A stretch of 64,000 nucleotides of DNA from Thermohalobaculum xanthum (GCF_016623495.1 NZ_JAEHHL010000007.1:1-64000), one strand, 5' to 3'. Numbered from the stretch's first letter, positions 26,181 to 35,930 are shown. Translations and numbers: made by a program. The notes: generated from the letters alone by a model not told the origin.

Positions 26181-28286
26181 TCAGGCGACCTGCGCCTCGG
26201 CCCGGGCCAGCGTCATCACCGCGTCAACCGCCAGAACCCCCTCGCGCCCGACGAGGATGGGGTTGATCTCGATCTCGCCGAACATGCCGCCCCGGTCCTC
26301 GGCCAGGCGGGCAAGGGCAAGCAACGCGTCGACCAGCGCCGCGCGGTCCCCCGGCGGGCGCCCGCGCCAGCCGGCGATCCGCTGCGAGACCTTGAGCCGA
26401 TCCAGCGCGCGTTCGATCTCGGTGCGCGTGGCCGGGAAAGCCAGAAGGGTCGAGTCGCCCCAGAGCTCGGCCTCGACGCCCCCGCCCGCGATCATCATCA
26501 AGGGGCCAACCACCGGATCGAGGCTGACCGAGGCCATCACCTCGGCGACCACGTCGGGCGCCATCCGCTCGACGAGGACGCGGCTGAGCGGGATCTCGGG
26601 CGCAAGCCGCGCCATGTCGGCGCGCATGCCTGCGATCGCGGCCTCGACCTCGGCCTCGTCCCGTAGGCCGAGACGGACGGCACCGGCTTCGGTCTTGTGC
26701 AGAAGGCGCGCATCCAGCGCCTTGAGCGCGACCGGGAAGCCCAGGCCCGACGCCGCGCGCGCGGCACCTTCGGGCGCCGCGACGCGCGATGCGGGGACCG
26801 GCACGCCGGCGGCCGCGATCAGGGCCTTCGCCTCTGCCTCGTCGAGGCGCGCTGCATTGGCGGGCGCAGCGGGCGCGCCGCGCTCTAGATCTTCGAGCGA
26901 CCCGGCCAGCAGCTCCGTGCGGCGCTCGCGCCACGTCACGGCCGCCTTCAGCGCCGCCATGCATTCCTCGAGCCCCTGCATCGCGGCCAGCCCGTGGCTT
27001 TCGGTGTGAAGGCGCGCATGGGCCGGGAAACAATCGGCGAGCGGCGCAACCTGCATGCCGACCACCGGGCGCCCCTGGCAGGCGGCACCGATCGCATCGA
27101 CCTGGGCGGCGTATTCGGTGATGTCCCACATCCCCTCGCGCGGGTAGTTCTGAAGCATCATCGCGATGTCGTAATCCTCCTCCAGCAGGGTCGAGTAGAT
27201 CGCCCTCTGCCGGTCGAGATCGTTCCATGCCGCCATGGTGATGTCCTGCGGATTGCCGGGCGTGGCGATCCCCGGGAGCAGCTCGCGCAGCCTGGCCACG
27301 ACCGACGGGCCGGGCTGGGGCATCTCGAAACCGGCGGCCGAGAGGTGATCGGCCAGCATGATGCCCATCATCCCCGAGGCGGCGGTCACCAGCACGCGCC
27401 GCCCCTTCGGCACCTGGCCCGAGTCGAAGAGCTTGAGCGTCTCGATGAAGGTCGATTCCGAATCCGCCGTGACGATCCCCAGCCGGTCGAACAGCGCGTC
27501 CCATGCCGCCCCCGCCCCGGTCATCGAGGCGGTGTGCGAGGCCGAGGCGCGCGAGCCCGCCGCGCTGCGTCCCAGCTTGAAGGCGACGATCGGCTTGCCC
27601 AGCCTCAGCGCCTTGACCGCCGCGCGGCGCAGCGTCGCGGTGTCGGGCAGACCCTCGAAGGTCAGGCCCACGGCACTGACGCGCGGATCGTCGAGCATGT
27701 AGTCGAGGCAGTCGGCGACGGTGGTCTTCGCCTGGTTCCCGCATCCGACCAGATGCGTGACCCTAAGACCCCGGTCCGCGAACACCACGTCGCACAGGAG
27801 CCCGCCACCCTGGCTCACGATGGCGACGCCACGCTCGGCCTTGGCCACGCCGAAATGGTCCATCATGGCGGCCATGGGATCGGCGAAATTGGCCAGACCG
27901 ATCGAGTTCGGACCGAGAGCTGCCATGTCGCCCACGGCGGCAAGATAGTCCGCCTGCAGCCCCGTCCCCGCATCGCCCAGCTCGGCGAACCCTGCGGCGT
28001 TGCACACCACCGCCCGGCAGCCGCGCGTCCTGAGTGCCGCGATGGCCTCGATCGCCGCCTCGCGCCGGATGGCGATGAAGGCGAGATCCGGTGCCTCGGG
28101 CAGGTCCTCGATCGACGGCGTGCAGGGATAGCCGCCCAGGCTCTCGTGCTTGGCATTGACCACGTAGGTCGGCCCCGCGAAACCCTGATCGCGATGGTAG
28201 CGCAGCGCCGGCCGGAGGTTCGAGCCGCCGACGAAAGCGATCGAGCGGGGATTGAACAGCGGCCTCAGCGGGTGGTCGGCGGTCAT
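26181..28286 (-). CDS. ADP-forming acyl-CoA ligase (fused alpha-beta acetate-CoA ligase family)
   Basis: 701 residues. An N-terminal CoA-binding Rossmann domain ([14 protein letters not shown]), a succinyl-CoA-synthetase-like ligase domain with [12 protein letters not shown] and [13 protein letters not shown], and a C-terminal ATP-grasp domain (about 480-700) ending [19 protein letters not shown]. Such enzymes make acyl-CoA with ATP to ADP plus phosphate. Next to a CaiD-like dehydratase it probably activates a carnitine-type betaine acid, replacing CaiC/CaiB; that is inference. The start at [11 protein letters not shown] was taken because upstream in-frame residues lack family character. Confidence 0.85.
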   Translation of the reverse strand: MTADHPLRPLFNPRSIAFVGGSNLRPALRYHRDQGFAGPTYVVNAKHESLGGYPCTPSIEDLPEAPDLAFIAIRREAAIEAIAALRTRGCRAVVCNAAGFAELGDAGTGLQADYLAAVGDMAALGPNSIGLANFADPMAAMMDHFGVAKAERGVAIVSQGGGLLCDVVFADRGLRVTHLVGCGNQAKTTVADCLDYMLDDPRVSAVGLTFEGLPDTATLRRAAVKALRLGKPIVAFKLGRSAAGSRASASHTASMTGAGAAWDALFDRLGIVTADSESTFIETLKLFDSGQVPKGRRVLVTAASGMMGIMLADHLSAAGFEMPQPGPSVVARLRELLPGIATPGNPQDITMAAWNDLDRQRAIYSTLLEEDYDIAMMLQNYPREGMWDITEYAAQVDAIGAACQGRPVVGMQVAPLADCFPAHARLHTESHGLAAMQGLEECMAALKAAVTWRERRTELLAGSLEDLERGAPAAPANAARLDEAEAKALIAAAGVPVPASRVAAPEGAARAASGLGFPVALKALDARLLHKTEAGAVRLGLRDEAEVEAAIAGMRADMARLAPEIPLSRVLVERMAPDVVAEVMASVSLDPVVGPLMMIAGGGVEAELWGDSTLLAFPATRTEIERALDRLKVSQRIAGWRGRPPGDRAALVDALLALARLAEDRGGMFGEIEINPILVGREGVLAVDAVMTLARAEAQVA

Positions 28287-28395
28287 TCGGCGCGGCTCCT
28301 GCGACTGGAATCTCGCGCCGAGACTAGCGCGCGGTCTGCCCGCCGACGCGCCAAAACCGGCGCCGCGGTGACGCGATTGGACAAGGCGACCCTCG

Positions 28396-29703
28396 TCACA
28401 ACCGCGGATCGCCGCCCTCGCGCGGCGCGTAGCTCGCGGGATCGACCATGTCGGGCCGCCCATCGATCCTGAGCGCGATCACCCTTGGCATCGTCTCGGC
28501 GATGACGCGGCCCCGGCGGATGACGGCCAGGCGGACCGGCTTCATGCGGATCGCCTCGATGGTATCGGTCGCCTGCAGGAGCACCATGTCCGCATGGCAC
28601 CCCGGCGCAAGCCCGTAATCCTGCAGGTGCATGATCGCGGCGGGGACGGTGGTCACAGCCTCGAAGGCCGCGCGCATTGCGTCGCGCGAGGTCAGCTGCC
28701 CGACATGGACCGCCATGGCCGCGACTTCGAGCATGTCCGCCTGGCCCAGCGAGTACCAGGGGTCCATCACGCAGTCGTGGCCGAAGCCGACCGGAATGCC
28801 CATTGCCTGCATCTCGGGCACCCGCGTCATCCCGCGGCGCTTGGGATAGCCGTCATGCCGGCCCTGCAGGCAGATGTTGATCAGCGGGTTGGCGATCGCC
28901 GACACCCCCGCCTCGGCCATCAGCGGCAGAAGCTTCGAGACGTAGTAGTTGTCCATGGAATGCATCGAGGTGAGATGCGAGCCGGCAACCCGCCCCTGCA
29001 GCCCCAGACGCTGCGTCTCGAAGGCCAGGGTCTCGATATGGCGGGACAGGGGATCGTCGCTCTCGTCGCAATGCATGTCGACCAGCAACCCGCGATCGGC
29101 CGCGATCTCGCACAGCGCGCGGACGCTGGCCGCGCCATCGGCCATGCTGCGCTCGAAATGCGGGATCCCGCCCACCACCTCGACGCCGAGATCGAGCGCT
29201 CGGGCAAGGTTCGCCTCGGCATTGGCCGAGCGGTAGTAGCCGTCCTGCGGAAAGGCCACGAGCTGCAGGTCGAGATAGGGCCGGACGCGCGCCTGCACCT
29301 CCTTCAGCGCCTCCACCGCCAGCAGCCGGTCGTCGCAGATGTCGACATGGCTGCGCACGGCGAGAAGCCCTTGGGACACCGCGAGGTCGCAGTAGCGCAA
29401 CGCGCGCTCGATCACCGCCTCGTGGGTCAGCAGCGGCTTGAGCTCACCCCAGAGCGCGATGCCCTCGAGCAGCGTGCCCGAGACGTTCATCCGCGGCAAG
29501 CCGAGGGACAGCGTCGCGTCCATGTGGAAATGGCAGTCCACGAAAGGCGGCGAGACAAGCTGCCCGTCCGCGTCGATCTCGCGCGCGCCGGCGGCATCCA
29601 TCCGGGGTGCGACGGCCGCGATCCGGCCATCGGCGCAGGCGATGTCCTGCCCGGTCCGGCCGTCGGGCAGCGTGGCGTTGCGAACGATCAGGTCGAAGGT
29701 CAT
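28396..29703 (-). CDS. Cytosine deaminase-like amidohydrolase (CodA family)
   Basis: 435 residues. The metal site includes VDCHFHMDAT (HxH), HCDESDDPLS, SHLTSMHS and GFGHDCVMDPWYSLG, all matching E. coli CodA positions, including NPLINICLQGRHDGYPKRR. CodA deaminates cytosine to uracil; family relatives act on isoguanine, creatinine or related rings. It is directly downstream of a BMP-family ABC transporter, so the substrate is probably an imported base or nucleoside breakdown product. The specific substrate is unproven. 109 bp separate it from the next gene. Confidence 0.85.
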   Translation of the reverse strand: MTFDLIVRNATLPDGRTGQDIACADGRIAAVAPRMDAAGAREIDADGQLVSPPFVDCHFHMDATLSLGLPRMNVSGTLLEGIALWGELKPLLTHEAVIERALRYCDLAVSQGLLAVRSHVDICDDRLLAVEALKEVQARVRPYLDLQLVAFPQDGYYRSANAEANLARALDLGVEVVGGIPHFERSMADGAASVRALCEIAADRGLLVDMHCDESDDPLSRHIETLAFETQRLGLQGRVAGSHLTSMHSMDNYYVSKLLPLMAEAGVSAIANPLINICLQGRHDGYPKRRGMTRVPEMQAMGIPVGFGHDCVMDPWYSLGQADMLEVAAMAVHVGQLTSRDAMRAAFEAVTTVPAAIMHLQDYGLAPGCHADMVLLQATDTIEAIRMKPVRLAVIRRGRVIAETMPRVIALRIDGRPDMVDPASYAPREGGDPRL

Positions 29704-29827
29704 CGCGCAGGCTCCGCATGCTGCCGGTGGGTCGGCGGCAGACTGGGGAAAATCCGCCGGTGGGGCAAGCGCCTCGGCACGGGATGGCGCATCCCGCCGT
29801 GCGCGAAGGCACCGGGGCAGGCAGGCC

Positions 29828-30769
29828 TCAACGCTGTCCCTTGAACCAGGGCGTGAGCATCGCGCGCGGATAGTCGGCCTTGCGCGCCACCGCCACGAGT
29901 GCCGCGATCGACAGAAGATATGGCAGCATTAGGAACACCTGGCTGGGCAGGAAGGCGCCGACCTCGGTCTGAAGCCTGACCTGGAAGGCGTCGAAGGCGC
30001 CGAACAGCAGCGCGCCAAGAAGTGCCTTGCCGGGCCGCCATGACGCGAACACGGTCAGCGCGATGCAGATCCAGCCGCGGCCATTCACCATGCCGAAGAA
30101 GAAGGCGTCGAAGGCCGACATGGTCAGGAAGGCGCCGCCCATCGCCATCAGCGCCGAGCCCGCCATCACCGCACCGATCCTGAGGCCGTAAACCGACAGG
30201 CCTTGCGCCTCGACGGACGCCGGGTTGTCGCCGACCGCGCGGATCGCGAGCCCCAGCGGCGTGCGGTAGAGCACGAAGGCGACCACGCCCACCATGGCAA
30301 AGGCCAGCAGCGTGAGCGGGGTCTGCTGGAACAGGACCGGCCCGATGAACGGAAGCTCCGAGAGCACGGGGATCTCGACAGGTCGAAACGGCTCGATCCG
30401 CGGCGGCGAAGTGACGTCCGGCAGGGCCGTGCGGTAGATGAAGTAGCTGAGGCTCGAGGCGAGCAGCGTCACCCCGATGCCCGAGACATGCTGCGAGAGC
30501 CCCAGCGGCACCGTCAGGATTGCATGCAGCAGACCGAAGAGCGCCCCCGCGCCCGCCGCGATGGCGACCCCGGTCCAGAGGTCAGCCCCGGCCCAGACCG
30601 CCATCCAGCCCGCCATCGCGCCAGCGGTGAAGATGCCCTCGATGCCGAGATTGAGCACCCCCGCCCGCTCGCAGACCAGCGCGCCGAGGACACCGAAGAT
30701 CAGCGGCGTGGCGATGCGGATCGCGGCGGCCCAGAAATTCGCGGTCAGGAGGATGTCGAGGATCTCCAT
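29828..30769 (-). CDS. BMP-family ABC transporter permease, second subunit
   Basis: 313 residues with about nine hydrophobic segments; contains FGVLGALVCERAGVLNLGIEG and VGDNPASVEAQGL, signatures of the nucleoside/BMP permease pair (YufQ/NupC type). It overlaps the other permease by one base (TGATG). The longer in-frame reading upstream is a shadow of the partner permease. Works with the ATPase and the BMP binding protein in the inner membrane. Confidence 0.92.
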   Translation of the reverse strand: MEILDILLTANFWAAAIRIATPLIFGVLGALVCERAGVLNLGIEGIFTAGAMAGWMAVWAGADLWTGVAIAAGAGALFGLLHAILTVPLGLSQHVSGIGVTLLASSLSYFIYRTALPDVTSPPRIEPFRPVEIPVLSELPFIGPVLFQQTPLTLLAFAMVGVVAFVLYRTPLGLAIRAVGDNPASVEAQGLSVYGLRIGAVMAGSALMAMGGAFLTMSAFDAFFFGMVNGRGWICIALTVFASWRPGKALLGALLFGAFDAFQVRLQTEVGAFLPSQVFLMLPYLLSIAALVAVARKADYPRAMLTPWFKGQR

Positions 30770-31830
30770 CACCGGCCCCTTTTCAGCCGGATGCGGAAGC
30801 GCGTGAGAAAGCCCCCCACCAGGACGCACAAGAGCGACATGGCGACCACGAGGTCGGCAAGATAGTTCGACACGCCGGTCGCGCGGCTCATCGAATCCGC
30901 GCCCACGAAGACCCCCGCGATGAAGAGCGCGGCGGCAATCACCCCAAGCGGCGAAAGACCCGCCAGCATCGCCACCACGATCCCCGCATAGCCAAAGCCG
31001 GGCGAGAGATCCGAGGTCAGGTAGCCCTTGAGCCCCGCGACCTCGCCGACCCCTGCAAGCCCCGCAAGCCCGCCCGAGATCAGCGCGACGCGGACCATGG
31101 TGGCGGTCACCGGGATTCCGGCATAGCGCGCGGCAGCCTCGTTCTCGCCCACCGCCCTGATCTCGAAGCCCCAGACGGTGCGGCGCAGCAGCACCGCGAC
31201 CGCGACCGCCAGCACCAGCCCGATGACCAGCCCTGCATGCAACCGCGTGCGCGCCATCAGCTTGGGCAGGCTCGCCTCGTCGGTCACGGGCATCGACTGT
31301 GGCCAGCCCAGACCCATCGGGTCCTTCATCGGCCCTTCCAGCATCATCTGCACGAACAGCAGCACGACGAAGTTCAGCAAGAGGGTCGTGACCACCTCGT
31401 CGGCGCCGAACCGCAGCTTCAGCAGCGCCGGCCCGAGCATCAGCAGCGCGCCCGCCAGGGCACCTGCCGCCAGCACCATGGGCACCATCACGGCGGGCGG
31501 CGCGGATATTGCGCCCGAGCCGACCGCGACCGCTGCCAGCGCGCCGGCGTAGAGCTGGCCCTCGGCCCCGATGTTCCACAGCTTCGCGCGGAACGCGACG
31601 GCAGCCGCAAGGCCCGTCAGGATCAGCGGCGTCGCCCGGGTCAAAGTCTCGCTTGCCGCGAAGACCGATCCGAAGGCCCCCTTCGCCATCAGCGCATATG
31701 CCTCGAGAACATCGACGCCGGCCGCAGCGATCGGGATCGCGACCAGTGCAAGCGCGGCGAGACCCGCGCCCGCCGCGGACGCCAGCCTGAGCCAGCCGGG
31801 AACGGACTGGCGCGCTTCCAGCCGGATCAT
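30769..31830 (-). CDS. BMP-family ABC transporter permease, first subunit
   Basis: 353 residues with about ten hydrophobic segments. It carries RAKLWNIGAEGQLYAGALAA and RAVGENEAAARYAGIPV, the EAA-like loop of this permease class (YufP/NupB type). Start and stop overlap the ATPase (31827-31830) and second permease genes. Typical of importers for nucleosides or purine-like compounds. Confidence 0.92.
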   Translation of the reverse strand: MIRLEARQSVPGWLRLASAAGAGLAALALVAIPIAAAGVDVLEAYALMAKGAFGSVFAASETLTRATPLILTGLAAAVAFRAKLWNIGAEGQLYAGALAAVAVGSGAISAPPAVMVPMVLAAGALAGALLMLGPALLKLRFGADEVVTTLLLNFVVLLFVQMMLEGPMKDPMGLGWPQSMPVTDEASLPKLMARTRLHAGLVIGLVLAVAVAVLLRRTVWGFEIRAVGENEAAARYAGIPVTATMVRVALISGGLAGLAGVGEVAGLKGYLTSDLSPGFGYAGIVVAMLAGLSPLGVIAAALFIAGVFVGADSMSRATGVSNYLADLVVAMSLLCVLVGGFLTRFRIRLKRGR

Positions 31831-33368
31831 GCCGCGTCCTCGCGCCCATGGCCGGCCATCATCAGCCCGACCGTGCCGCGGTCCAGCGCCTCGGGCCGGC
31901 CGGCCTCGCGCAGCCGCCCGGCATGGATCACGACGATCCGGTCCGACAGGGTGAAAAGCTCGTCGAGATCCTCCGAGATCAGGACGATCCCCGCCCCCCG
32001 CTCGCGCGCGGCCAGCAGTCGGCGGTGCACCTCGGCCTGCGCGCCGACATCGAGGCCGCGCGTGGGCTGGTTGGCAAGGATCAGCCGCGGGTCGCGCTCG
32101 AGCACCCGCGCGAGGATCAGCTTCTGGATGTTCCCGCCCGAGAGCAGCCGCGCGGGCGCGTCCGGGCCCGGACAGCGCACGTCGTAGTCGCGGATCGCCG
32201 CCTCGGCGCGGGCGCGGATCGCGGCGAAGTCAAGCAGGCCCCAGCGCTGGAAGCCGGGGGCGCGGATATCCTCGATCGCGACGTTCTCGGCGATCGTCAT
32301 CGCCCCGACCACGCCGTCGTGATGCCGGTCCTCCGGCACGCGCGCCACTCCGGCATGCACGAAGTCACGCGGATCGTGCCGGTCGAGCGCGCGCCCGTTC
32401 AGGCGCATCTCGCCGGCGTCGGGCGCCGTGAGTCCCGCAATCAACGCGGCGAGCGCCGCCTGGCCGTTGCCCGAGACCCCGGCGACGCCAACGATCTCGC
32501 GCGCCCGAACGGCCAGATCTGCCTGGTGCAGCGAGCGGCGGGCATCGGCCCCGGCCACGTCAACCGCCTCGAGTTCCAGCACCGGCGCCCCGGGGGACAA
32601 CGGCGCCCGGCGCGAGCGGGGCACCTCGCGTCCCACCATCAGCTCCGCGATGGCGCGCCGGTCGGCGGCGACGGTCTCGAGCTCGCCCACGTTGCGGCCG
32701 CCGCGCAGCACCACGATGCGGTTCGAGACCGCGAGCACCTCGCCCAGCTTGTGCGAGATGAAGACCACTGCGAGCCCCTGGGCCGCGAGACGCCGCAGCA
32801 CCGCGAACAGCCCCTCGGCCTCCTGCGGGGTCAGCACGGCCGTGGGCTCGTCGAGGACCAGCACGCGCACATTGCGATACAGCGCCTTGAGGATCTCGAC
32901 CCGCTGGCGCTCGCCCACCGTCAGGGCGCTCACCCGCACGTCGAGGTCGACATGGAGGCCCGAGTCGCGCATCAGCCGCTCGGCCTTCTCGCGCGCCACG
33001 CGCCGGCCGCCAAATACGCGCAGGACGGGCTCGGTGCCCAGAACGATGTTCTCGAGACCCGTGAGATTCTCGGCCAGTGTGAAATGCTGGTGGACCATGC
33101 CGATGCCCGCGGCCAGGGCGGCATGCGGCGATCCGGGCTCGAGATCGCGCAACCCCGCACCCTTGGCCGCGACCCGCACCCGCCCCTCGTCCGCGGTATA
33201 GTGGCCGAACAGGATGTTCATCAGCGTGGTCTTGCCCGCGCCGTTCTCGCCCAGCAACGCGACCACTTCGCCCGGCGCCAGCGCCAGGTCGATCTCGTCG
33301 TTCGCGAGCAGCGGGCCGAAACGCTTGGTGATGCCCTCGAGGACGAGAACAGGAGCGGACGTGGTCAT
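31827..33368 (-). CDS. BMP-family ABC transporter, double ATPase
   Basis: 513 residues with two nucleotide-binding domains. Domain 1: LLGENGAGKTTLMNILFG, LTVGERQRVEILKALY and LVLDEPTAVLTP. Domain 2: GVSGNGQAALAALIAG (degenerate Walker A without GKT), LSGGNIQKLILARVLE and LILANQPTRGLD. The asymmetric second site is normal for sugar/nucleoside ABC ATPases. The start at 33368 is preferred over an upstream extension that runs into the intercistronic hairpin. Confidence 0.93.
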   Translation of the reverse strand: MTTSAPVLVLEGITKRFGPLLANDEIDLALAPGEVVALLGENGAGKTTLMNILFGHYTADEGRVRVAAKGAGLRDLEPGSPHAALAAGIGMVHQHFTLAENLTGLENIVLGTEPVLRVFGGRRVAREKAERLMRDSGLHVDLDVRVSALTVGERQRVEILKALYRNVRVLVLDEPTAVLTPQEAEGLFAVLRRLAAQGLAVVFISHKLGEVLAVSNRIVVLRGGRNVGELETVAADRRAIAELMVGREVPRSRRAPLSPGAPVLELEAVDVAGADARRSLHQADLAVRAREIVGVAGVSGNGQAALAALIAGLTAPDAGEMRLNGRALDRHDPRDFVHAGVARVPEDRHHDGVVGAMTIAENVAIEDIRAPGFQRWGLLDFAAIRARAEAAIRDYDVRCPGPDAPARLLSGGNIQKLILARVLERDPRLILANQPTRGLDVGAQAEVHRRLLAARERGAGIVLISEDLDELFTLSDRIVVIHAGRLREAGRPEALDRGTVGLMMAGHGREDAA

Positions 33369-33447
33369 GGTGTCATTCTCGAAAACGAAGGTCGCGCGAA
33401 ACACGATGCGGGGCGCGACGCAGCCAGGTCCCGATGCGGGCATGGGA

Positions 33448-33479
33448 CGAAGCGCCCGGCCGGCGAGCCGGGCGCTTCG
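33448..33479 (-). terminator. Strong hairpin between the BMP binding-protein and ATPase genes
   Basis: CGAAGCGCCCGGC (33448-33460) pairs perfectly with GCCGGGCGCTTCG (33467-33479), 13 pairs and a six-base loop, 18 bp after the binding-protein stop. No T-run. The usual role in ABC operons is to stabilise the upstream message and lower downstream expression, giving excess binding protein. Confidence 0.6.
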
Positions 33480-33497
33480 CGATAGATATTGCCCGGT

Positions 33498-34505
33498 TCA
33501 CATCGTCGACTTCGGCTCGGCATCGTTGACGTTGACGCGGAAGAAGCCGTCGAGGATCTCCTTCTCCTTCATCTTCGCCGCCTCCAGCGCATCCGCCGGG
33601 ACCAGCACGGCGTCGGCAACGAAGCTCCCGCCGCCATAGGCCATGTAGGAATACTGCCCGTAGTCGGCCGGCTCGAAGCTCCCTTCCGTGACCGCCTTGA
33701 TGGCACGGTCGATGGTCGGCTCCATGTGCCACAGCGCCGAGGCGAGGATCGTCCCCTCGTAGTCGGCCGAGGTGTCGATGACATTGCCGATCGCCTTGAT
33801 GCCGCGCTCCTTGGCCGCGTCCGAGACCCCGAAGCGCTCGGCGTAGAGGATGTCCGCGCCCTTGTCGATCATGGCGAAGGCGGCCTCTTTCGCCTTCGGC
33901 GGGTCGTACCAGGAGTTGATGAAGGTCACGAGGAACTTCACGTCGGGATTGACCGACAGCGCCCCCTCCATGAAGGCGTGCATCAAGCGGTTGACCTCGG
34001 GGATCGCGTAGCCGCCCACCATGCCGATCACGTTCGAGCCGGTCGTCTTGCCCGCGATCATGCCGGTCAGGTAGCTGGGCTCGTGGATCCAGTTGTCGAA
34101 GACCGAGAAATTGGGCTGTGCCGGGCCAAAGGACGATCCCATCAGGAAGGCCGTGTCCGGATACTCGGCGGCGACGTTGCGGGCGGCGCGCTCGACACCG
34201 AACACCTCGCCAACGATCAGATCCATGCCTTGCTCGGCGTATTCGCGCATGACGCGCTCGTAGTCGGTGTTGGCCGTGTTCTCGGACCAGACATAGGTGA
34301 CGTCGCCGCGGCTCTCGGCCGCCTTGAGCGCCTTGTGGATGCGGCTCACCCACTGCTGCTCGACGGGAACGGTGTAGATCGCGGCCACCTTGATGGGCTT
34401 GGCCTTCTGCGCCTCGGCAGGCCCCGTGGCAAGGGGGGCTGCCAGCGCGACGGCCGCGGCCGCGAGCACGAAGCGGCGGGTGAAGCGTGCTGCTTTCCTG
34501 ATCAT
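33498..34505 (-). CDS. BMP-family periplasmic binding protein (nucleoside/purine type)
   Basis: 335 residues with a signal peptide (RRFVLAAAAVALAAPLATGPAEA). The mature start KPIKVAAIYTVPVEQQWVS, YVWSENTANTDYERVMREYA and the segment GYAIPEVNRLMHAF are typical of the BMP/PnrA family that binds nucleosides or bases. It is the first gene of a minus-strand operon with a double ATPase, two permeases and a CodA-like amidohydrolase. The ligand is therefore probably a base-like compound. Confidence 0.9.
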   Translation of the reverse strand: MIRKAARFTRRFVLAAAAVALAAPLATGPAEAQKAKPIKVAAIYTVPVEQQWVSRIHKALKAAESRGDVTYVWSENTANTDYERVMREYAEQGMDLIVGEVFGVERAARNVAAEYPDTAFLMGSSFGPAQPNFSVFDNWIHEPSYLTGMIAGKTTGSNVIGMVGGYAIPEVNRLMHAFMEGALSVNPDVKFLVTFINSWYDPPKAKEAAFAMIDKGADILYAERFGVSDAAKERGIKAIGNVIDTSADYEGTILASALWHMEPTIDRAIKAVTEGSFEPADYGQYSYMAYGGGSFVADAVLVPADALEAAKMKEKEILDGFFRVNVNDAEPKSTM

Positions 34506-34924
34506 GATTTTGCTCACATCCAGATCATTCTTGGGGTTGGCGCGCCCCGGGGCGGGCACCTTGGACGAAGGGAGCAAGCATCATGCCAGATCGATGAGGG
34601 CGGTCAATCAGGACCTCCCTTCCGTTTCGCCCCCTCAGCCGCCGCGGCGGTGCAGGCGATACCGGCGATGGAATCGGCGATGAGCGTGCCCGAACCCTGC
34701 CCGAACGGCGCGGAATGCGGACACCACAGCCCCGCATGACGCTAGGGAAAGTCCCGCTTCGAAACTGATTATGCTCGTCCCGCCAAGACGTTGACGAAAC
34801 GATGACACCCGCCCACACGGCCCGCCATTCACGGCTGGACTCTGCATGGAGACTCGTGCTGTGATTAAAAAAACGTTTTTTCACAAGCACTCCGCACGAA
34901 CGGTAAAAATCAGGGAGACCGTTA
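34506..34924. promoter_or_regulatory. Divergent control region of the two transporter operons
   Basis: 419 bp with no convincing gene. It must hold the promoters of the leftward BMP operon and the rightward TRAP operon. A TTGACG occurs at 34791-34796 without a good -10. The most striking element is the perfect palindrome AAAAAACGTTTTTT at 34868-34881, 44 bp before the TAXI start. Confidence 0.5.
34868..34881. promoter_or_regulatory. Palindrome AAAAAACGTTTTTT upstream of the TRAP operon
   Basis: 14-base perfect AT palindrome in GC-rich DNA, flanked by GTGATTA and TCACAAG so that GTGA and TCAC extend the dyad imperfectly. A regulator operator or curved promoter element is likely; the regulator is unknown. 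Confidence 0.45.
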
Positions 34925-35890
34925 ATGAAACACTTCAGCTTGCTCGCAGGAGCCGTCGCGCTGAGCCTTGGAGCCGCGGCTGCGAAGGCCGAAGAGAAGT
35001 TCATCACGATCGGAACGGGCGGCCAGACCGGCGTCTATTTCGTGGTCGGTCAGTCGATCTGCCGACTCGTCAATCGCGGCAGCGCCGAGCACAACCTCAA
35101 GTGCACCGCGCCCTCGACCGGCGGCTCGATCGCGAACATCAACTCGATCAAGGCGGGCGACATGGACATGGGTGTCGCCCAGTCCGACTGGCAGTTCCAT
35201 GCCTATAACGGCAGCTCGAAGTTCGAAGAGACCGGGGCGTTCCCGGAACTGCGCGCCGTGTTCTCGGTCCATCCCGAGCCCTTCACGGTGATCGCGCGCA
35301 AGGACGCCAACATCAAGACCTTCGACGACCTCAAGGGCAAGCGCGTCAATGTCGGCAACCCCGGCTCGGGCCAGCTCGCGACCATGGAAGTCGTGCTCGC
35401 GGCGAAGGGCTGGACGATGGATGACTTCTCGCTCGCCTCGGAACTCAAGCCGGCCGAGCAGGCGCAGGCGCTTTGCGACAACAAGGTCGACGCCATCATC
35501 TACACGGTGGGCCACCCCAACGGCTCGATCCAGGAAGCCACGACGTCTTGCGAGTCGAACCTCGTCAGCGTCGAGGGGCCCGCGATCGAGGCGCTCGTGG
35601 CCGACAACCCGTTCTACTCCTTCGCGACCGTTCCGGGCGGCATGTACACGGGCACCGACACCGACACCACGACCTTCGGTGTGCGCGCGACCTTCGTGTC
35701 GTCGACCAACTCGGATGACGACACGGTCTATCAGGTCGTCAAGGCCGTCTTCGACAACTTCGACCGGTTCAAGAAGCTGCACCCGGCCTTCGAGAACCTG
35801 AAGGAGGAAGAGATGATCTCGGCCGGCCTCTCGGCTCCGCTCCATCCGGGCGCCGAGAAGTACTACAAGGAACGCGGCTGGATCCAGTAA
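34925..35890 (+). CDS. TRAP transporter TAXI-family solute receptor
   Basis: 321 residues: signal peptide (LAGAVALSLGAAAAKAEE), then FITIGTGGQTGVYFVVGQSI, the hallmark of TAXI receptors, and KGKRVNVGNPGSGQLATMEV. TAXI proteins deliver solutes to fused TRAP permeases; known members bind glutamate/glutamine-like or 2-oxoacid ligands, and the substrate here is not defined. It is followed by a hairpin and the permease gene, and heads a plus-strand block ending with RidA. Confidence 0.93.
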   Translation: MKHFSLLAGAVALSLGAAAAKAEEKFITIGTGGQTGVYFVVGQSICRLVNRGSAEHNLKCTAPSTGGSIANINSIKAGDMDMGVAQSDWQFHAYNGSSKFEETGAFPELRAVFSVHPEPFTVIARKDANIKTFDDLKGKRVNVGNPGSGQLATMEVVLAAKGWTMDDFSLASELKPAEQAQALCDNKVDAIIYTVGHPNGSIQEATTSCESNLVSVEGPAIEALVADNPFYSFATVPGGMYTGTDTDTTTFGVRATFVSSTNSDDDTVYQVVKAVFDNFDRFKKLHPAFENLKEEEMISAGLSAPLHPGAEKYYKERGWIQ

Positions 35891-35902
35891 TCCGCGCCCA
35901 AT

Positions 35903-35930
35903 CGCCCGCCCGGCACAGGCCGGGCGGGCG
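35903..35930 (+). terminator. Strong hairpin between TAXI receptor and TRAP permease genes
   Basis: CGCCCGCCCGGC (35903-35914) pairs perfectly with GCCGGGCGGGCG (35919-35930) around an ACAG loop, 12 bp after the receptor stop, followed by TTCCCGTTTC. Probably a partial terminator giving more receptor than permease. Confidence 0.6.

Noticed and set aside
26994-29844. Two long open frames (492 and 416 residues) opposite the CoA ligase and amidohydrolase
   Set aside because: They are antisense to genes with clear catalytic motifs. Their composition is random-like and no RBS was seen.
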